Below, piece by piece: positions 33,784-42,163 of a stretch of 64,000 bases of DNA; position 1 is the stretch's first letter, and every line of letters begins with the position of its first letter. The translations under genes were made by a program, and so were the position numbers. The notes beneath the pieces are model-generated. The model did no database searches. It was not told the DNA's origin and worked only from the letters and a program-made list of their open reading frames with translations. The stretch comes from Paraplanobispora siamensis (GTDB lineage Bacteria > Actinomycetota > Actinomycetes > Streptosporangiales > Streptosporangiaceae): assembly GCF_016863175.1 (NCBI RefSeq), contig NZ_BOOJ01000006.1, positions 1-64,000 of the forward strand, in the 5' to 3' direction.

Positions 33784-34002
33784 TTTACTTTCCTGGTGGC
33801 ATTTCCACTGAATGCGCTCCGGCCATCCGCATAATGCGAAACGGCCGTCCTTTGGTTTCCAGATGCTAGCGAGGTGGACCTCATCGATCCCGCACCTGAG
33901 CACGTGCAGGTTGCCTGGAGGTCGCAAGTTCTGGATGACCCGGTTTTTTGCGCTTGCATACCGGACCGGCCGCCGATCAAAGGGCGGTTCCGGCGGGGCC
34001 AT
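33766..34002 (-). CDS. Putative 78-residue Cys/His protein upstream of the EPS operon
   Basis: The ATG at 34002 is preceded by GCAGGAGGAAAAC, an ideal ribosome site with 5-base spacing. The 78-codon product is basic and has Cys37, Cys58, Cys68 and His69 (LRCGID, ALCGWP, KCHQ), a pattern that could bind zinc. Codon 57 is TTA, a rare leucine codon that in Streptomyces depends on the developmental bldA tRNA. Third-position GC is only about two thirds, far below the neighbours. It ends 102 bases before the priming transferase and could be a leader gene or regulator of the operon. I do not recognise a family with certainty; a chance open frame cannot be excluded. Confidence 0.45.
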   Translation of the reverse strand: MAPPEPPFDRRPVRYASAKNRVIQNLRPPGNLHVLRCGIDEVHLASIWKPKDGRFALCGWPERIQWKCHQESKRRIYQ

Positions 34003-34360
34003 GTTTTCCTCCTGCCGCGGCTCCGCCGGGGACGGCCGGGAGGAGGGCGCCGGGCCGTACGGCGCGCGGCGGATGCGGCACCGCCGGCGGTGACGGGCCG
34101 TCACGTTGACGTTCCACAGCTTTTCGGGTGGTATCAGGAGCGGTGGCTTATCTCGGTCAACGGGGACCGAGCGGACGGCCACTGGAGGTGTCGTGCCGCG
34201 AGGCCTGCCTGAGGGGCGGAGTTTCGGTGACGAGGGGGTGCGTCTGTCCGACGGCCGCGAACCCTCTTTGTGGGATGCTTGTCCCACCGCCCCCTCCAGG
34301 CGAGGACTCACCGTACGTGACCATGAGATCTCCGGTCCGCCGACGGTGACGGCGACGAAT

Positions 34361-34383
34361 CGCGGGTCACACGACGACCCGCG
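34361..34383. promoter_or_regulatory. 8-bp inverted repeat upstream of glutamate dehydrogenase
   Basis: CGCGGGTC (34361-34368) and GACCCGCG (34376-34383) are perfect reverse complements with a 7-base loop. It could be an operator or an mRNA leader hairpin; no U-tract follows. Confidence 0.45.
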
Positions 34384-34435
34384 TCGGCTTGCCGAAGATT
34401 TGCTCACCGGCGACGGGTCCGCCGCGCCGTCACGG

Positions 34436-34461
34436 ATGCCCGGCATCCGGAGACCGGGCAT
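34436..34461. promoter_or_regulatory. Second 8-bp inverted repeat upstream of glutamate dehydrogenase
   Basis: ATGCCCGG (34436-34443) and CCGGGCAT (34454-34461) form a perfect stem with a 10-base loop, about 80 bases before the start codon. It is likely in the mRNA leader. Confidence 0.45.
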
Positions 34462-34543
34462 CACCTTCCTTCCCGAGGGCACTACAAGCTGATGTGGTGC
34501 CGGACAAAATGAGCAAAACCCCTCACAAAGGAGTGAGAGCGAC

Positions 34544-37500
34544 ATGCCGCTCGACGAGGCCAAAGACGAGCTGCTGAGGAGCGCCGCCCAGATGTGCGCG
34601 CACACTCCCGGCAGCGACCACAGGAGCGTTGAGGAGGCGCTCGCCTTCCTCAGGCTCTACTACAGGCATGTCGCGCCGGAGGACCTGCTGGACCGCGACC
34701 CGGTCAACGTGTACGGTCCCGCCACGGCCCACCGCCAGCTCGCCGAGAACCGCCCCCAGGGCCGGGCCCTGGTGCGGGCCTACACGCCGACCCTGGAGGA
34801 GCAGGGCTGGGACCCCGGGGCCTCGGTCGTCGAGGTGGTCACCGACGACATGCCCTTCCTGGTCGACTCGGTGACGATGGAGCTCGACCGCCACCAGATC
34901 GGCATCCACCTGGTGATCCACCCCCAGATGCGGGTGCGCCGGGACATGACCGGCAAGCTGCTCGGCCGGGACCAGGAGGACGTCACCGGGCAGGTGATCA
35001 CCGAGTCCTGGATGCACTTCGAGATCGACCGGCAGACCGACCCCGCCGTGCTGCGGCAGCTGGAGGCCGACCTCCAGCGGATCCTGGCGGACGTGCGCTA
35101 CGCCGTCGAGGACTTCGCCAAGATGCGGGCCCTGGCCGTGCGGACCGCCGAGGACGTGTCGGTCAACCCGCCCCCGCTCGACCTGGCCGGGGTGGAGGAC
35201 AGCCTGGAGCTGATGCGCTGGCTGGCCGACGGGCACTTCACCTTCATCGGCTACCGCGAGTACCGCCTGGAGCGGGGCGAGAAGGGCGACGAGCTGCACG
35301 CGGTGCCCGGGACCGGGCTGGGCATCCTGCGCCACGACAAGGTGGGCTCGGGCAGCTTCGCCGCGCTCCCGCCGGAGGTGCGCGCCAAGGCCCGCGAGAA
35401 GCAGAACATGCTGATCATCACCAAGGCCAACAGCCGCGCCACCGTGCACCGGCCCGCCTACCTGGACTACGTGGGCGTGAAGCTGTTCGACGAGGCCGGG
35501 GAGGTCGTCGGCGAGCGGCGCTTCCTGGGGCTGTTCACCCACGCCGCCTACAACGAGTCGATCTCCCGCATCCCCGTCCTGCGCCGCAAGCTGGCCGAGG
35601 TCCTCGACCGGGCGGGGATCGTCCCCGACAGCCACGACGGCAAGGACCTCGTGGAGATACTGGAGACCTTCCCGCGGGACGAGCTCTTCCAGACCTCGGT
35701 GGACCAGCTGCTGCCCATCGCGCTCGGCGTGCTCAGGCTCCGCGAGCGCAAGCAGGTCAAGGTCTTCCTGCGCCCCGACGACTACGGGCGCTACATCTCG
35801 TGCCTGATCTACCTGCCGCGTGACCGCTACACCACCAAGATCCGCATCAGGATGCAGGACATCCTGGTCAAGGCCCTGGGCGGCAGGTCCTCCGACTACC
35901 GGACGATGATCGGCGAGTCGGCTCTGGCCAGGCTGCAGGTGGTCGTGCGCGGCGAGCGGGGCAGGCCGCTGACGGCCGACGGGGTGGACCTGGACGAGCT
36001 GGAGGCCAGGCTGGCCGCCACCACCCGCTCGTGGGAGGACGACCTCGCCGCGGCCATCACGGAGCTGAGCTCCGAGGAGGAGGCGCCCCGGCTCATCCGC
36101 CGGTACGCCACGGCCTTCCCCGAGGGCTACAAGGCCGACTTCCCGCCCCGGATGGCGGTGGCCGACCTGCGCCGCCTGGAGGCGGTCGCCAAGTCCTCCG
36201 ACGAGATCGGGATCAACCTCTACGAGCCCTTCGACGCCGCGGAGGGCGAGCGCCGCTTCAAGCTCTACCGGATCGGCGCGCCGATCTCGCTGTCGCACGT
36301 GCTGCCGCTGCTGCAGCGGATGGGCGTCGAGGTCGTCGACGAGCGCCCCTACGAGATCGACCGCGACGACGACCCGGGCACCAAGGACGCCTGGATCTAC
36401 GACTTCGGCCTGCGCTACACCCCCTCGGGCGAGGTGGACAGGGACGAGTTCAAGCGGCTCTTCCAGGACGCCTTCGACGCGCTGTGGCGTGGCCGGGTGG
36501 AGAGCGACGGCTTCAACGCGCTCGTCCTGGCCGCCGGGCTGACCTGGGAGCAGGCCGAGATCCTGCGGGTCTACGCCAAGTATCTGCGCCAGGCCGGGAC
36601 CACCTTCAGCCAGGACTACATCGAGCGCGTGCTGCTCGGCAACGTACGGCTCGCGCGGCTGCTGGTGCGGCTGTTCGAGGCCAGGCTCGACCCCCGCCGT
36701 CCGCAGGAGGTCCGCGAGGAGCTGGCCGACGCGTTGAACGAGGAGATCCTCGGCGCGCTGGACGACGTCGCCTCCCTGGACGAGGACCGCATCCTGCGCG
36801 CCTACCTGGAGATGATCCGGGCCACGCTGCGCACCAACTACTTCCAGACGACCGGGGACGGCACGGCGGGCGGGACGCGCAAGCCGTACATCTCGCTGAA
36901 GCTCGACTCGCCGTCGATCAGCGTGCTGCCGCTGCCGCGGCCCAGGTTCGAGATATTCGTCTACTCGCCGCGGGTCGAGGGCGTCCACCTGCGCTTCGGC
37001 AAGGTGGCCCGGGGCGGCCTGCGCTGGTCGGACCGGATGGAGGACTTCAGGACCGAGATCCTGGGCCTGGTCAAGGCGCAGATGGTCAAGAACACCGTCA
37101 TCGTCCCCACCGGTTCCAAGGGCGGCTTCGTGGTGAAGAACCCGCCGAGGTCGGGCAGCCGGGAGGACCTGCTGGCCGAGGGCGTGGCCTGCTACCGGAT
37201 GTTCATCTCCGGACTGCTCGACGTCACCGACAACCTGGTCGACGGCAAGGTGGTCCCGCCCCCGGACGTGGTCAGGCACGACGAGGACGACACCTACCTG
37301 GTGGTCGCCGCCGACAAGGGCACCGCGACGTTCTCCGACATCGCCAACGGCGTGGCCAAGGAGTACGGCTTCTGGCTGGGCGACGCCTTCGCCTCCGGCG
37401 GCTCGATCGGCTACGACCACAAGGCCATGGGCATCACCGCCCGCGGCGCCTGGGAGTCGGTCAAGTACCACTTCCGCACGACGGGCGTGGACATCCAGAG

Positions 37501-39436
37501 CACCGACTTCACCGTGGTCGGCATCGGCGACATGTCCGGCGACGTGTTCGGCAACGGCATGCTGCTGTCCCAGCACATCCGGCTGGTGGCGGCCTTCGAC
37601 CACCGGCACATCTTCGTCGATCCCCACCCCGACGCCGCGCGCAGCTACGCCGAGCGGGCCCGGCTGTTCGCGCTGCCGCGCAGCTCGTGGGAGGACTACT
37701 CGGCCGAGCTGATCTCCGCCGGCGGCGGCGTGTGGCCGCGCACGGCCAAGTCGATCCCGATCTCCCCGCAGATGCGCTCCGTGCTGGGCATCTCCGACGG
37801 CGCGACCGCGCTGGCCCCGAACGACCTGATCAGCGCCATCCTGAAGGCGCCGGTGGACCTGCTGTGGAACGGCGGCATCGGCACCTACGTCAAGGCGTCG
37901 GTCGAGTCGCACGCCGACGTCGGCGACAAGGCCAACGACGGGCTGCGGGTCAACGGCTCCCAGCTGCGCTGCAGGGTGGTCGGCGAGGGCGGCAACCTGG
38001 GCATGACCCAGCTCGCCCGAATCGAGTTCGCGCTGAACGGCGGCCTGGTCAACACCGACTTCATCGACAACTCCGCGGGCGTGGACACCTCCGACCACGA
38101 GGTGAACATCAAGATCCTGCTGGACCGGATGGTCCGCGACGGCGAGCTCACCGACAAGCAGCGCAACCAGCTCTTCCTCGACATGACCGACGAGGTGGCC
38201 CGGCTGGTCCTGCGCGACAACTACGACCAGAACGTGGTGCTGGCCGCCGCCCGCGCGCAGGCGCCGGAGATGCTGCACATCCACTCCCGCTACCTGCGCC
38301 GGCTGGAGCGGGCCGGGCTGGTCAACCGGGAGCTGGAGTTCCTGCCCTCGGACAAGACCCTCGCCGAGCGGCGCCAGGCCGGGCTCGGGCTGACCGCGCC
38401 GGAGTTCTCGGTGCTGCTGGCCTACACCAAGCTGGTGATGGACGCCGAGATCCTCGCCTCCGACCTGCCCGACGACCCCTACCTGGCGTCCTGGCTGGTG
38501 TCGTACTTCCCCTCGGCGCTGCGCGAGCGCTTCCGCTCCTCCATGGACGAGCACCCGCTCCGCCGGGAGATCATCACCACCTGCGTGGTGAACGACCTGG
38601 TCAACTCCAGCGGCACCACCTTCATGTTCCGCTTCGGCGAGGAGAGCGGGGCCTCCACCCCGGACATCGCCCGCGCCTACCTCGTGGCCCGCGAGGTCTT
38701 CGACATGCCCAGCTTCTGGCGGGCGGTCGAGGAGCTGGACAACAAGGTGGACACCGCCACCCAGATCGCCATGGAGCTGGAGGCGCGCAAGCTGTGCGAG
38801 CGCGGGGCCCGCTGGCTGCTGGGCAACCGCCGGCCGCCGCTGGACCTGGCCTCCACGGTGAGCTACTTCGCCAAGGGCATGAACGGCCTGCTGCCGCACC
38901 TGCCCAAGCTGCTGACCGGGTCGGACCTGCTGGCCTTCGAGGAGCGCCGCGACGTCTTCATCGCCCGCGGGGTGCCCGAGGACTTGGCCGAGCGGGTCGC
39001 CTCGATGGTCCCGGCCTACTCGACCTTCGACCTGGTGGAGATCGCCGCCACCACCGGCCGGCCGGTGAACGAGGCGGCCGAGGTCTACTTTGACCTGGCC
39101 GACCGGCTCCAGCTGTCGGCGCTGCGGGAGCGGGTCATCGCGCTGCCCCGGGACAACCGGTGGAACTCGATGGCCAGGGCCGCCCTCCGCGACGACCTCT
39201 ACGCCGCGCACGCCTCGCTCACCCGCGACGTCCTGGTGCACAGCGAGCCGGGGCTGTCGCCGGAGGAGCGGCTCGCGCGCTGGGCCGAGACCAACTGGGC
39301 GGCGGTCGCCCGGGCCCGGCAGACGCTGTCGGAGATCTGGGAGAGCGACAACTTCGACCTCGCGACGCTGTCGGTGGCGCTGCGCGCGATCCGGACGCTG
39401 GTGGCCTCCAGCAGCCTGCCGCACACGGCGAGCTGA
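34544..39436 (+). CDS. gdh: NAD-specific glutamate dehydrogenase, large (GDH-180) type
   Basis: This 1630-residue enzyme oxidatively deaminates glutamate to 2-oxoglutarate with NAD. It has the long N-terminal ACT-like regulatory region (about 1-700), the catalytic Glu/Leu-dehydrogenase domain (about 720-1220) with RGGLRWSDRMEDFRTE at about 825, the lysine-containing PTGSKGGFVVKN at about 855 and GSIGYDHKAMGITARGAW at about 953, and a helical C-terminal region. Length fits the large NAD-GDH of Streptomyces and Mycobacterium. The ATG has AAAGGAG 10 bases upstream. In mycobacteria the enzyme is inhibited by GarA; whether that holds here is unknown. A strong hairpin follows the stop. Confidence 0.95.
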   Translation: MPLDEAKDELLRSAAQMCAHTPGSDHRSVEEALAFLRLYYRHVAPEDLLDRDPVNVYGPATAHRQLAENRPQGRALVRAYTPTLEEQGWDPGASVVEVVTDDMPFLVDSVTMELDRHQIGIHLVIHPQMRVRRDMTGKLLGRDQEDVTGQVITESWMHFEIDRQTDPAVLRQLEADLQRILADVRYAVEDFAKMRALAVRTAEDVSVNPPPLDLAGVEDSLELMRWLADGHFTFIGYREYRLERGEKGDELHAVPGTGLGILRHDKVGSGSFAALPPEVRAKAREKQNMLIITKANSRATVHRPAYLDYVGVKLFDEAGEVVGERRFLGLFTHAAYNESISRIPVLRRKLAEVLDRAGIVPDSHDGKDLVEILETFPRDELFQTSVDQLLPIALGVLRLRERKQVKVFLRPDDYGRYISCLIYLPRDRYTTKIRIRMQDILVKALGGRSSDYRTMIGESALARLQVVVRGERGRPLTADGVDLDELEARLAATTRSWEDDLAAAITELSSEEEAPRLIRRYATAFPEGYKADFPPRMAVADLRRLEAVAKSSDEIGINLYEPFDAAEGERRFKLYRIGAPISLSHVLPLLQRMGVEVVDERPYEIDRDDDPGTKDAWIYDFGLRYTPSGEVDRDEFKRLFQDAFDALWRGRVESDGFNALVLAAGLTWEQAEILRVYAKYLRQAGTTFSQDYIERVLLGNVRLARLLVRLFEARLDPRRPQEVREELADALNEEILGALDDVASLDEDRILRAYLEMIRATLRTNYFQTTGDGTAGGTRKPYISLKLDSPSISVLPLPRPRFEIFVYSPRVEGVHLRFGKVARGGLRWSDRMEDFRTEILGLVKAQMVKNTVIVPTGSKGGFVVKNPPRSGSREDLLAEGVACYRMFISGLLDVTDNLVDGKVVPPPDVVRHDEDDTYLVVAADKGTATFSDIANGVAKEYGFWLGDAFASGGSIGYDHKAMGITARGAWESVKYHFRTTGVDIQSTDFTVVGIGDMSGDVFGNGMLLSQHIRLVAAFDHRHIFVDPHPDAARSYAERARLFALPRSSWEDYSAELISAGGGVWPRTAKSIPISPQMRSVLGISDGATALAPNDLISAILKAPVDLLWNGGIGTYVKASVESHADVGDKANDGLRVNGSQLRCRVVGEGGNLGMTQLARIEFALNGGLVNTDFIDNSAGVDTSDHEVNIKILLDRMVRDGELTDKQRNQLFLDMTDEVARLVLRDNYDQNVVLAAARAQAPEMLHIHSRYLRRLERAGLVNRELEFLPSDKTLAERRQAGLGLTAPEFSVLLAYTKLVMDAEILASDLPDDPYLASWLVSYFPSALRERFRSSMDEHPLRREIITTCVVNDLVNSSGTTFMFRFGEESGASTPDIARAYLVAREVFDMPSFWRAVEELDNKVDTATQIAMELEARKLCERGARWLLGNRRPPLDLASTVSYFAKGMNGLLPHLPKLLTGSDLLAFEERRDVFIARGVPEDLAERVASMVPAYSTFDLVEIAATTGRPVNEAAEVYFDLADRLQLSALRERVIALPRDNRWNSMARAALRDDLYAAHASLTRDVLVHSEPGLSPEERLARWAETNWAAVARARQTLSEIWESDNFDLATLSVALRAIRTLVASSSLPHTAS

Positions 39437-39453
39437 CCCGCTGATCGCCCCGT

Positions 39454-39480
39454 CCCGCCCGGCGCGCACCGCCGGGCGGG
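39454..39480. terminator. Bidirectional GC-rich terminator hairpin
   Basis: An 11-bp perfect stem, CCCGCCCGGCG (39454-39464) with 39470-39480, and a 5-base loop lie between the convergent glutamate dehydrogenase and LacI genes. Confidence 0.75.
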
Positions 39481-39543
39481 CGGGACGGCGGGCGGGCCCC
39501 CGCGCTCATCGGGCGGAGCGCGGTGTCCTCTGCGCCTCCGTGC

Positions 39544-40545
39544 TCAGCGGGTGGACTCCCGGGCCACCAGCTCGGCCTGGAACATGATGTGCTGGTGGGC
39601 GTGGGTGCCGGGGTTGTCGCACTCGTCGAGCAGCAGCTCGGTGGCGGTGCGCCCGAGCTGGTGGGCGGGCTGGCGCATCGAGCTGAGCGACACGGCCGAG
39701 GCCGCGGCGAAGTCGATGTCGTCGTAGCCCATCAGCGCCACGTCGTCGGGCACCCGCACCCCGGCCTGCAGGAGCGTGCGCAGCACGCCGAGCGCGAGCA
39801 GGTCGTTGGCGCAGAAGATCGCCTCGGGGAGGCCGTCCCGCAGCAGGTCGCCGGCCGCCCGCTCGCCGGCCCGCGCCGTCATGGCCGCCGTCTCGACGAC
39901 CTTCAGCCGGTCCGGGCCCAGCCCGGCCGTCTCCAGCGCCGCCAGCGCGCCCTGCCGGCGCTCGGCGCACTGGCGGATCGTCAGCGGCCCCGTCACGTAG
40001 GCGAGGTGCCGGGCGCCCCCGGCCAGCAGGTGCGCCACGGCCGCCCGGCCGCCCGCCACGTCGTCGACCGCCACCGCGCACTGGTCGGGCCGGTGGCCCG
40101 GGTGGTCGACCAGCACGACGCTGATCCCGCGCTCGCGCAGCCGGTCCAGCCGCGCCAGGTCCTGGTCCGACGGGGTGATCAGCACGCCCCGCACCCGCTG
40201 CTCGGCGAGCACGCGCAGGTTGCGCTCCTCCTTGGTCCGCGATCCCGCGGAGTTGCCGAGGATCACCGCGTAGCCGCGCTCGCTGGCCGTCTCCTCGACC
40301 CCGGCCGCGATCTCGGTGAAGAAGGGGTTGCCGATGTCGATGACGCTCAGGCCGACGGTCCTGCTGTGCCCGGCGCGCAGCGTCGAGGCCGAGCCGTGCC
40401 GGACGAAGCCGAGTTCGTGGATCGCCCGCCGCACCCGCTCCCGGGTGCCGGGGGCGACCTTCGCGGGCCGGTTGAGCACGTTCGAGACCGTGCCGGGGGA
40501 GACGCCCGCGCGAGCGGCGACCTCCTTGATGCTGACCGTGGTCAT
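39544..40545 (-). CDS. LacI-family transcriptional regulator
   Basis: This 333-residue regulator has the LacI helix-turn-helix and hinge (SIKEVAARAGVSPGTVSNVLNRP, at 5-27, with the hinge near 50) and a periplasmic-binding-protein-like effector domain (IDIGNPFFTEIAAGVEE, AIFCANDLLALGVL, VALMGYDDIDFA). It probably represses the divergent oxidoreductase and the pectin-related genes to the right. GATTAAAACGT lies 8 bases before its own start and related sites occur at four other places in the locus, which suggests autoregulation and a small regulon. The inducer is likely an oligosaccharide from the rhamnogalacturonan pathway, but this is inference. Confidence 0.92.
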   Translation of the reverse strand: MTTVSIKEVAARAGVSPGTVSNVLNRPAKVAPGTRERVRRAIHELGFVRHGSASTLRAGHSRTVGLSVIDIGNPFFTEIAAGVEETASERGYAVILGNSAGSRTKEERNLRVLAEQRVRGVLITPSDQDLARLDRLRERGISVVLVDHPGHRPDQCAVAVDDVAGGRAAVAHLLAGGARHLAYVTGPLTIRQCAERRQGALAALETAGLGPDRLKVVETAAMTARAGERAAGDLLRDGLPEAIFCANDLLALGVLRTLLQAGVRVPDDVALMGYDDIDFAAASAVSLSSMRQPAHQLGRTATELLLDECDNPGTHAHQHIMFQAELVARESTR

Positions 40546-40552
40546 GGATCTA

Positions 40553-40563
40553 GATTAAAACGT
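40553..40563. promoter_or_regulatory. Operator-like site A (GATTAAAACGT)
   Basis: The 11 bases are identical to site E before the GH51 gene, 10.6 kb away, and match the reverse complement of site C. The site lies 8 bases before the lacI start. Its AACG core is typical of LacI-family operators. Confidence 0.6.
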
Positions 40564-40651
40564 AACAACCTCAGGAGCGCCAATCCGGGGTCCGCAGAAT
40601 GTGGATCAGCATTGACACCGGGGAAAAGGTGGTCCTAGCGTCCCCGGAAAA

Positions 40652-40663
40652 GGTAAAACGTTC
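40652..40663. promoter_or_regulatory. Operator-like site B (GGTAAAACGTTC)
   Basis: This partly palindromic site (TAAAAC/GTTCTA) lies 18-29 bases upstream of the Gfo/Idh start, where a LacI protein would block transcription. It aligns with site D over about 17 bases. Confidence 0.6.
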
Positions 40664-40680
40664 TACTGGCGAGGCATTCC

Positions 40681-41724
40681 ATGATACGAGCAGCCATCGT
40701 GGGCGCGGGCGCCGTCGCCGCCCACGGCCACGTGCCCGCCGTCCGGGCCCACCGTACCCGCGTCGAACTGGTGGCCGTCGTCGACGTGGACGAGGCCAGG
40801 GCCGCGGCGTTCGCGGCCGAGCACGGCGTGCCGGCCGTCCACACCGGCCTGGCCGGGATGCTGGCCGCCGAGCGGCCCGACCTGGTGTTCGTGTGCACCC
40901 CGCCCCACCTGCACGCCGACCAGGTGGTCGAGTGCCTGCGAGCCGGGGCCTGGGTGTGGTGCGAGAAGCCGCTGTGCAGGTCGCTGGCCGAGTACGACAC
41001 GATCCAGGCGGCCGAGGGCGCCGGCGGGCCCCACGTCGCGGTCGTCTACCAGCAGCGCTTCGGCTCCGGGGCCGAGCACCTGCGCGAGCTGACGGCGGCC
41101 GGGGCGCTCGGCCGCCCGCTGGTGGGACTGTGCCAGACCACCTGGTACCGGGACGGGGCCTACTACGCGGCGCCGTACCGCGGCAGGTGGGAGACCGAGG
41201 GCGGCGGCACCACCGTGCTGCACGGCATCCACCAGATCGACCTGATGCTGTCGGTGCTCGGCGACTGGGCGGAGGTCCGGGCGATGGCCGGGCGGCTGGA
41301 GCGGCCGATCGAGACCGAGGACGTGTCGATGGCCGCGGTGCGCTTCGACAACGGCGCGATGGCGAGCGTGGTCAACAGCGTGCTGTCCCCGCGCGAGGAG
41401 AGCTATCTGCGTTTCGACTTCACCGGCGGCACGGTCGAGCTGCGTCACCTGTACGGCTACCGCAACGAGAACTGGACCTCCACCTCGCCGCTGTGGAGTC
41501 CGCCGCGGGACGTGCCGAGCGGTCACGAGGCGCAGCTGGGCCCGCTGCTCGACGCCTTCGAACGGGGGGAGCCGCCTGCGGCGAGCGGTGCCGACGGCCG
41601 GCGCGCGATGGAGTTCGTCACCGCGCTGTACGCCTCGGCGCTGACCGGGCGTCCCGTGCGGAGAGGGGAGATCGACCCGGGCAACCCCTTCTACCACCGC
41701 CTCGACGGGGGCGTCGGCTGGTAG
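40681..41724 (+). CDS. Gfo/Idh/MocA-family oxidoreductase
   Basis: This 347-residue NAD(P)-dependent oxidoreductase has an N-terminal Rossmann fold (AAIVGAGAVAAHGHVPAV), the family motif EKPLCRS near 95-100 (the lysine of the CEKP motif is the usual catalytic residue) and a C-terminal beta-sheet domain with GGGTTVLHGIHQIDLML, where the histidines commonly contact the substrate. It probably oxidises or epimerises a sugar or sugar acid. The divergent LacI gene and operator-like site B tie it to the carbohydrate locus. The exact substrate, perhaps a rhamnose or galacturonate derivative, is not evident. Confidence 0.9.
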   Translation: MIRAAIVGAGAVAAHGHVPAVRAHRTRVELVAVVDVDEARAAAFAAEHGVPAVHTGLAGMLAAERPDLVFVCTPPHLHADQVVECLRAGAWVWCEKPLCRSLAEYDTIQAAEGAGGPHVAVVYQQRFGSGAEHLRELTAAGALGRPLVGLCQTTWYRDGAYYAAPYRGRWETEGGGTTVLHGIHQIDLMLSVLGDWAEVRAMAGRLERPIETEDVSMAAVRFDNGAMASVVNSVLSPREESYLRFDFTGGTVELRHLYGYRNENWTSTSPLWSPPRDVPSGHEAQLGPLLDAFERGEPPAASGADGRRAMEFVTALYASALTGRPVRRGEIDPGNPFYHRLDGGVGW

Positions 41725-41765
41725 GAGATGCCGGAAAAATCATCTTCTAGAGGGAAAATCCCAAT

Positions 41766-41777
41766 TGAAACGTTCTT
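41766..41777. promoter_or_regulatory. Operator-like site D (TGAAACGTTCTT)
   Basis: It shares AAACGTTCT with site B and lies 42 bases after the Gfo/Idh stop. Confidence 0.5.
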
Positions 41778-41988
41778 CTTGATCGGTCATGTACCGGCCG
41801 CATCCGGCGTGCCGGGGGTTGGCCGATCTGTAACGTTCAGGTAACCCGCCCGGAACGGGGGCACGCCGCGTGGATCTCGGCATGCGCTTTTCACCTGCGA
41901 GAATCCCAGCGTGACCTGCCCGGATCGGGACTCCAGGCCGGCCGTCCACGCGATTCGGCGGCGATCAGGTCTTGTGCGTCCGCTAGGG

Positions 41989-42001
41989 GAACGTTTTAAT
42001 C
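41989..42001. promoter_or_regulatory. Operator-like site C (GAACGTTTTAATC)
   Basis: ACGTTTTAATC is the exact reverse complement of sites A and E. It lies about 165 bases before the DUF1961 gene, close to where its promoter may be. Confidence 0.6.
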
Positions 42002-42011
42002 CCCGGTAAAG

Positions 42012-42028
42012 CAGACGTAACACGTCTG
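42012..42028. promoter_or_regulatory. Perfect palindrome CAGACGTAACACGTCTG
   Basis: The 7-base arms are perfect with a 3-base spacer. It does not match the other operator types in this locus and may bind a second regulator. Confidence 0.5.
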
Positions 42029-42114
42029 TGAGCGATCACAACGTGGCGCTCCCGTGCGCACGGCGGCGGGCGGCACGGGCCATCCCCTCCCCGCGGAGGG
42101 GTGCTTCACGACGA

Positions 42115-42133
42115 TTGGGAAAGCGCTTACCAA
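42115..42133. promoter_or_regulatory. CebR/LacI-type operator TTGGGAAAGCGCTTACCAA
   Basis: The core GGnAAGCGCTTnCC fits the classic actinobacterial LacI-family operator (TGGnAGCGCTnCCA). It ends 30 bases before the ATG of the DUF1961 gene, a position typical of repression. Confidence 0.65.
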
Positions 42134-42163
42134 GAGGAGCGATCAGACAGGAAAGGCGACGGC

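Larger units (their letters stand above)
34003..34543. other. 541-base non-coding stretch upstream of glutamate dehydrogenase
   Basis: No convincing gene is seen here. The stretch must hold the promoter of the exopolysaccharide operon (leftwards) and that of glutamate dehydrogenase (rightwards). It contains two perfect inverted repeats listed separately, plus CGTCACGTTGACG near 34102. Confidence 0.6.
41725..42163. other. 439-base control region before the pectin operon
   Basis: No gene is supported here. The stretch is AT-richer than its surroundings and holds several operator-like sequences: AAACGTTC at 41769, TAACGTTC at 41831, ACGTTTTAATC at 41991, a perfect palindrome at 42012-42028 and a CebR-type operator at 42115-42133. 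Confidence 0.7.

Noticed and set aside
33812-34093. Plus-strand open frames within the EPS leader
   Set aside because: They lack ribosome sites and plausible composition; the minus-strand frame 33766-34002 has the far better signals.
34523-39469. A 4.9-kb open frame on the minus strand opposite glutamate dehydrogenase
   Set aside because: It is the mirror of the high third-position GC of gdh; the product is His/Gln/Val-rich with no recognisable domain, while the plus strand is a clear large GDH.
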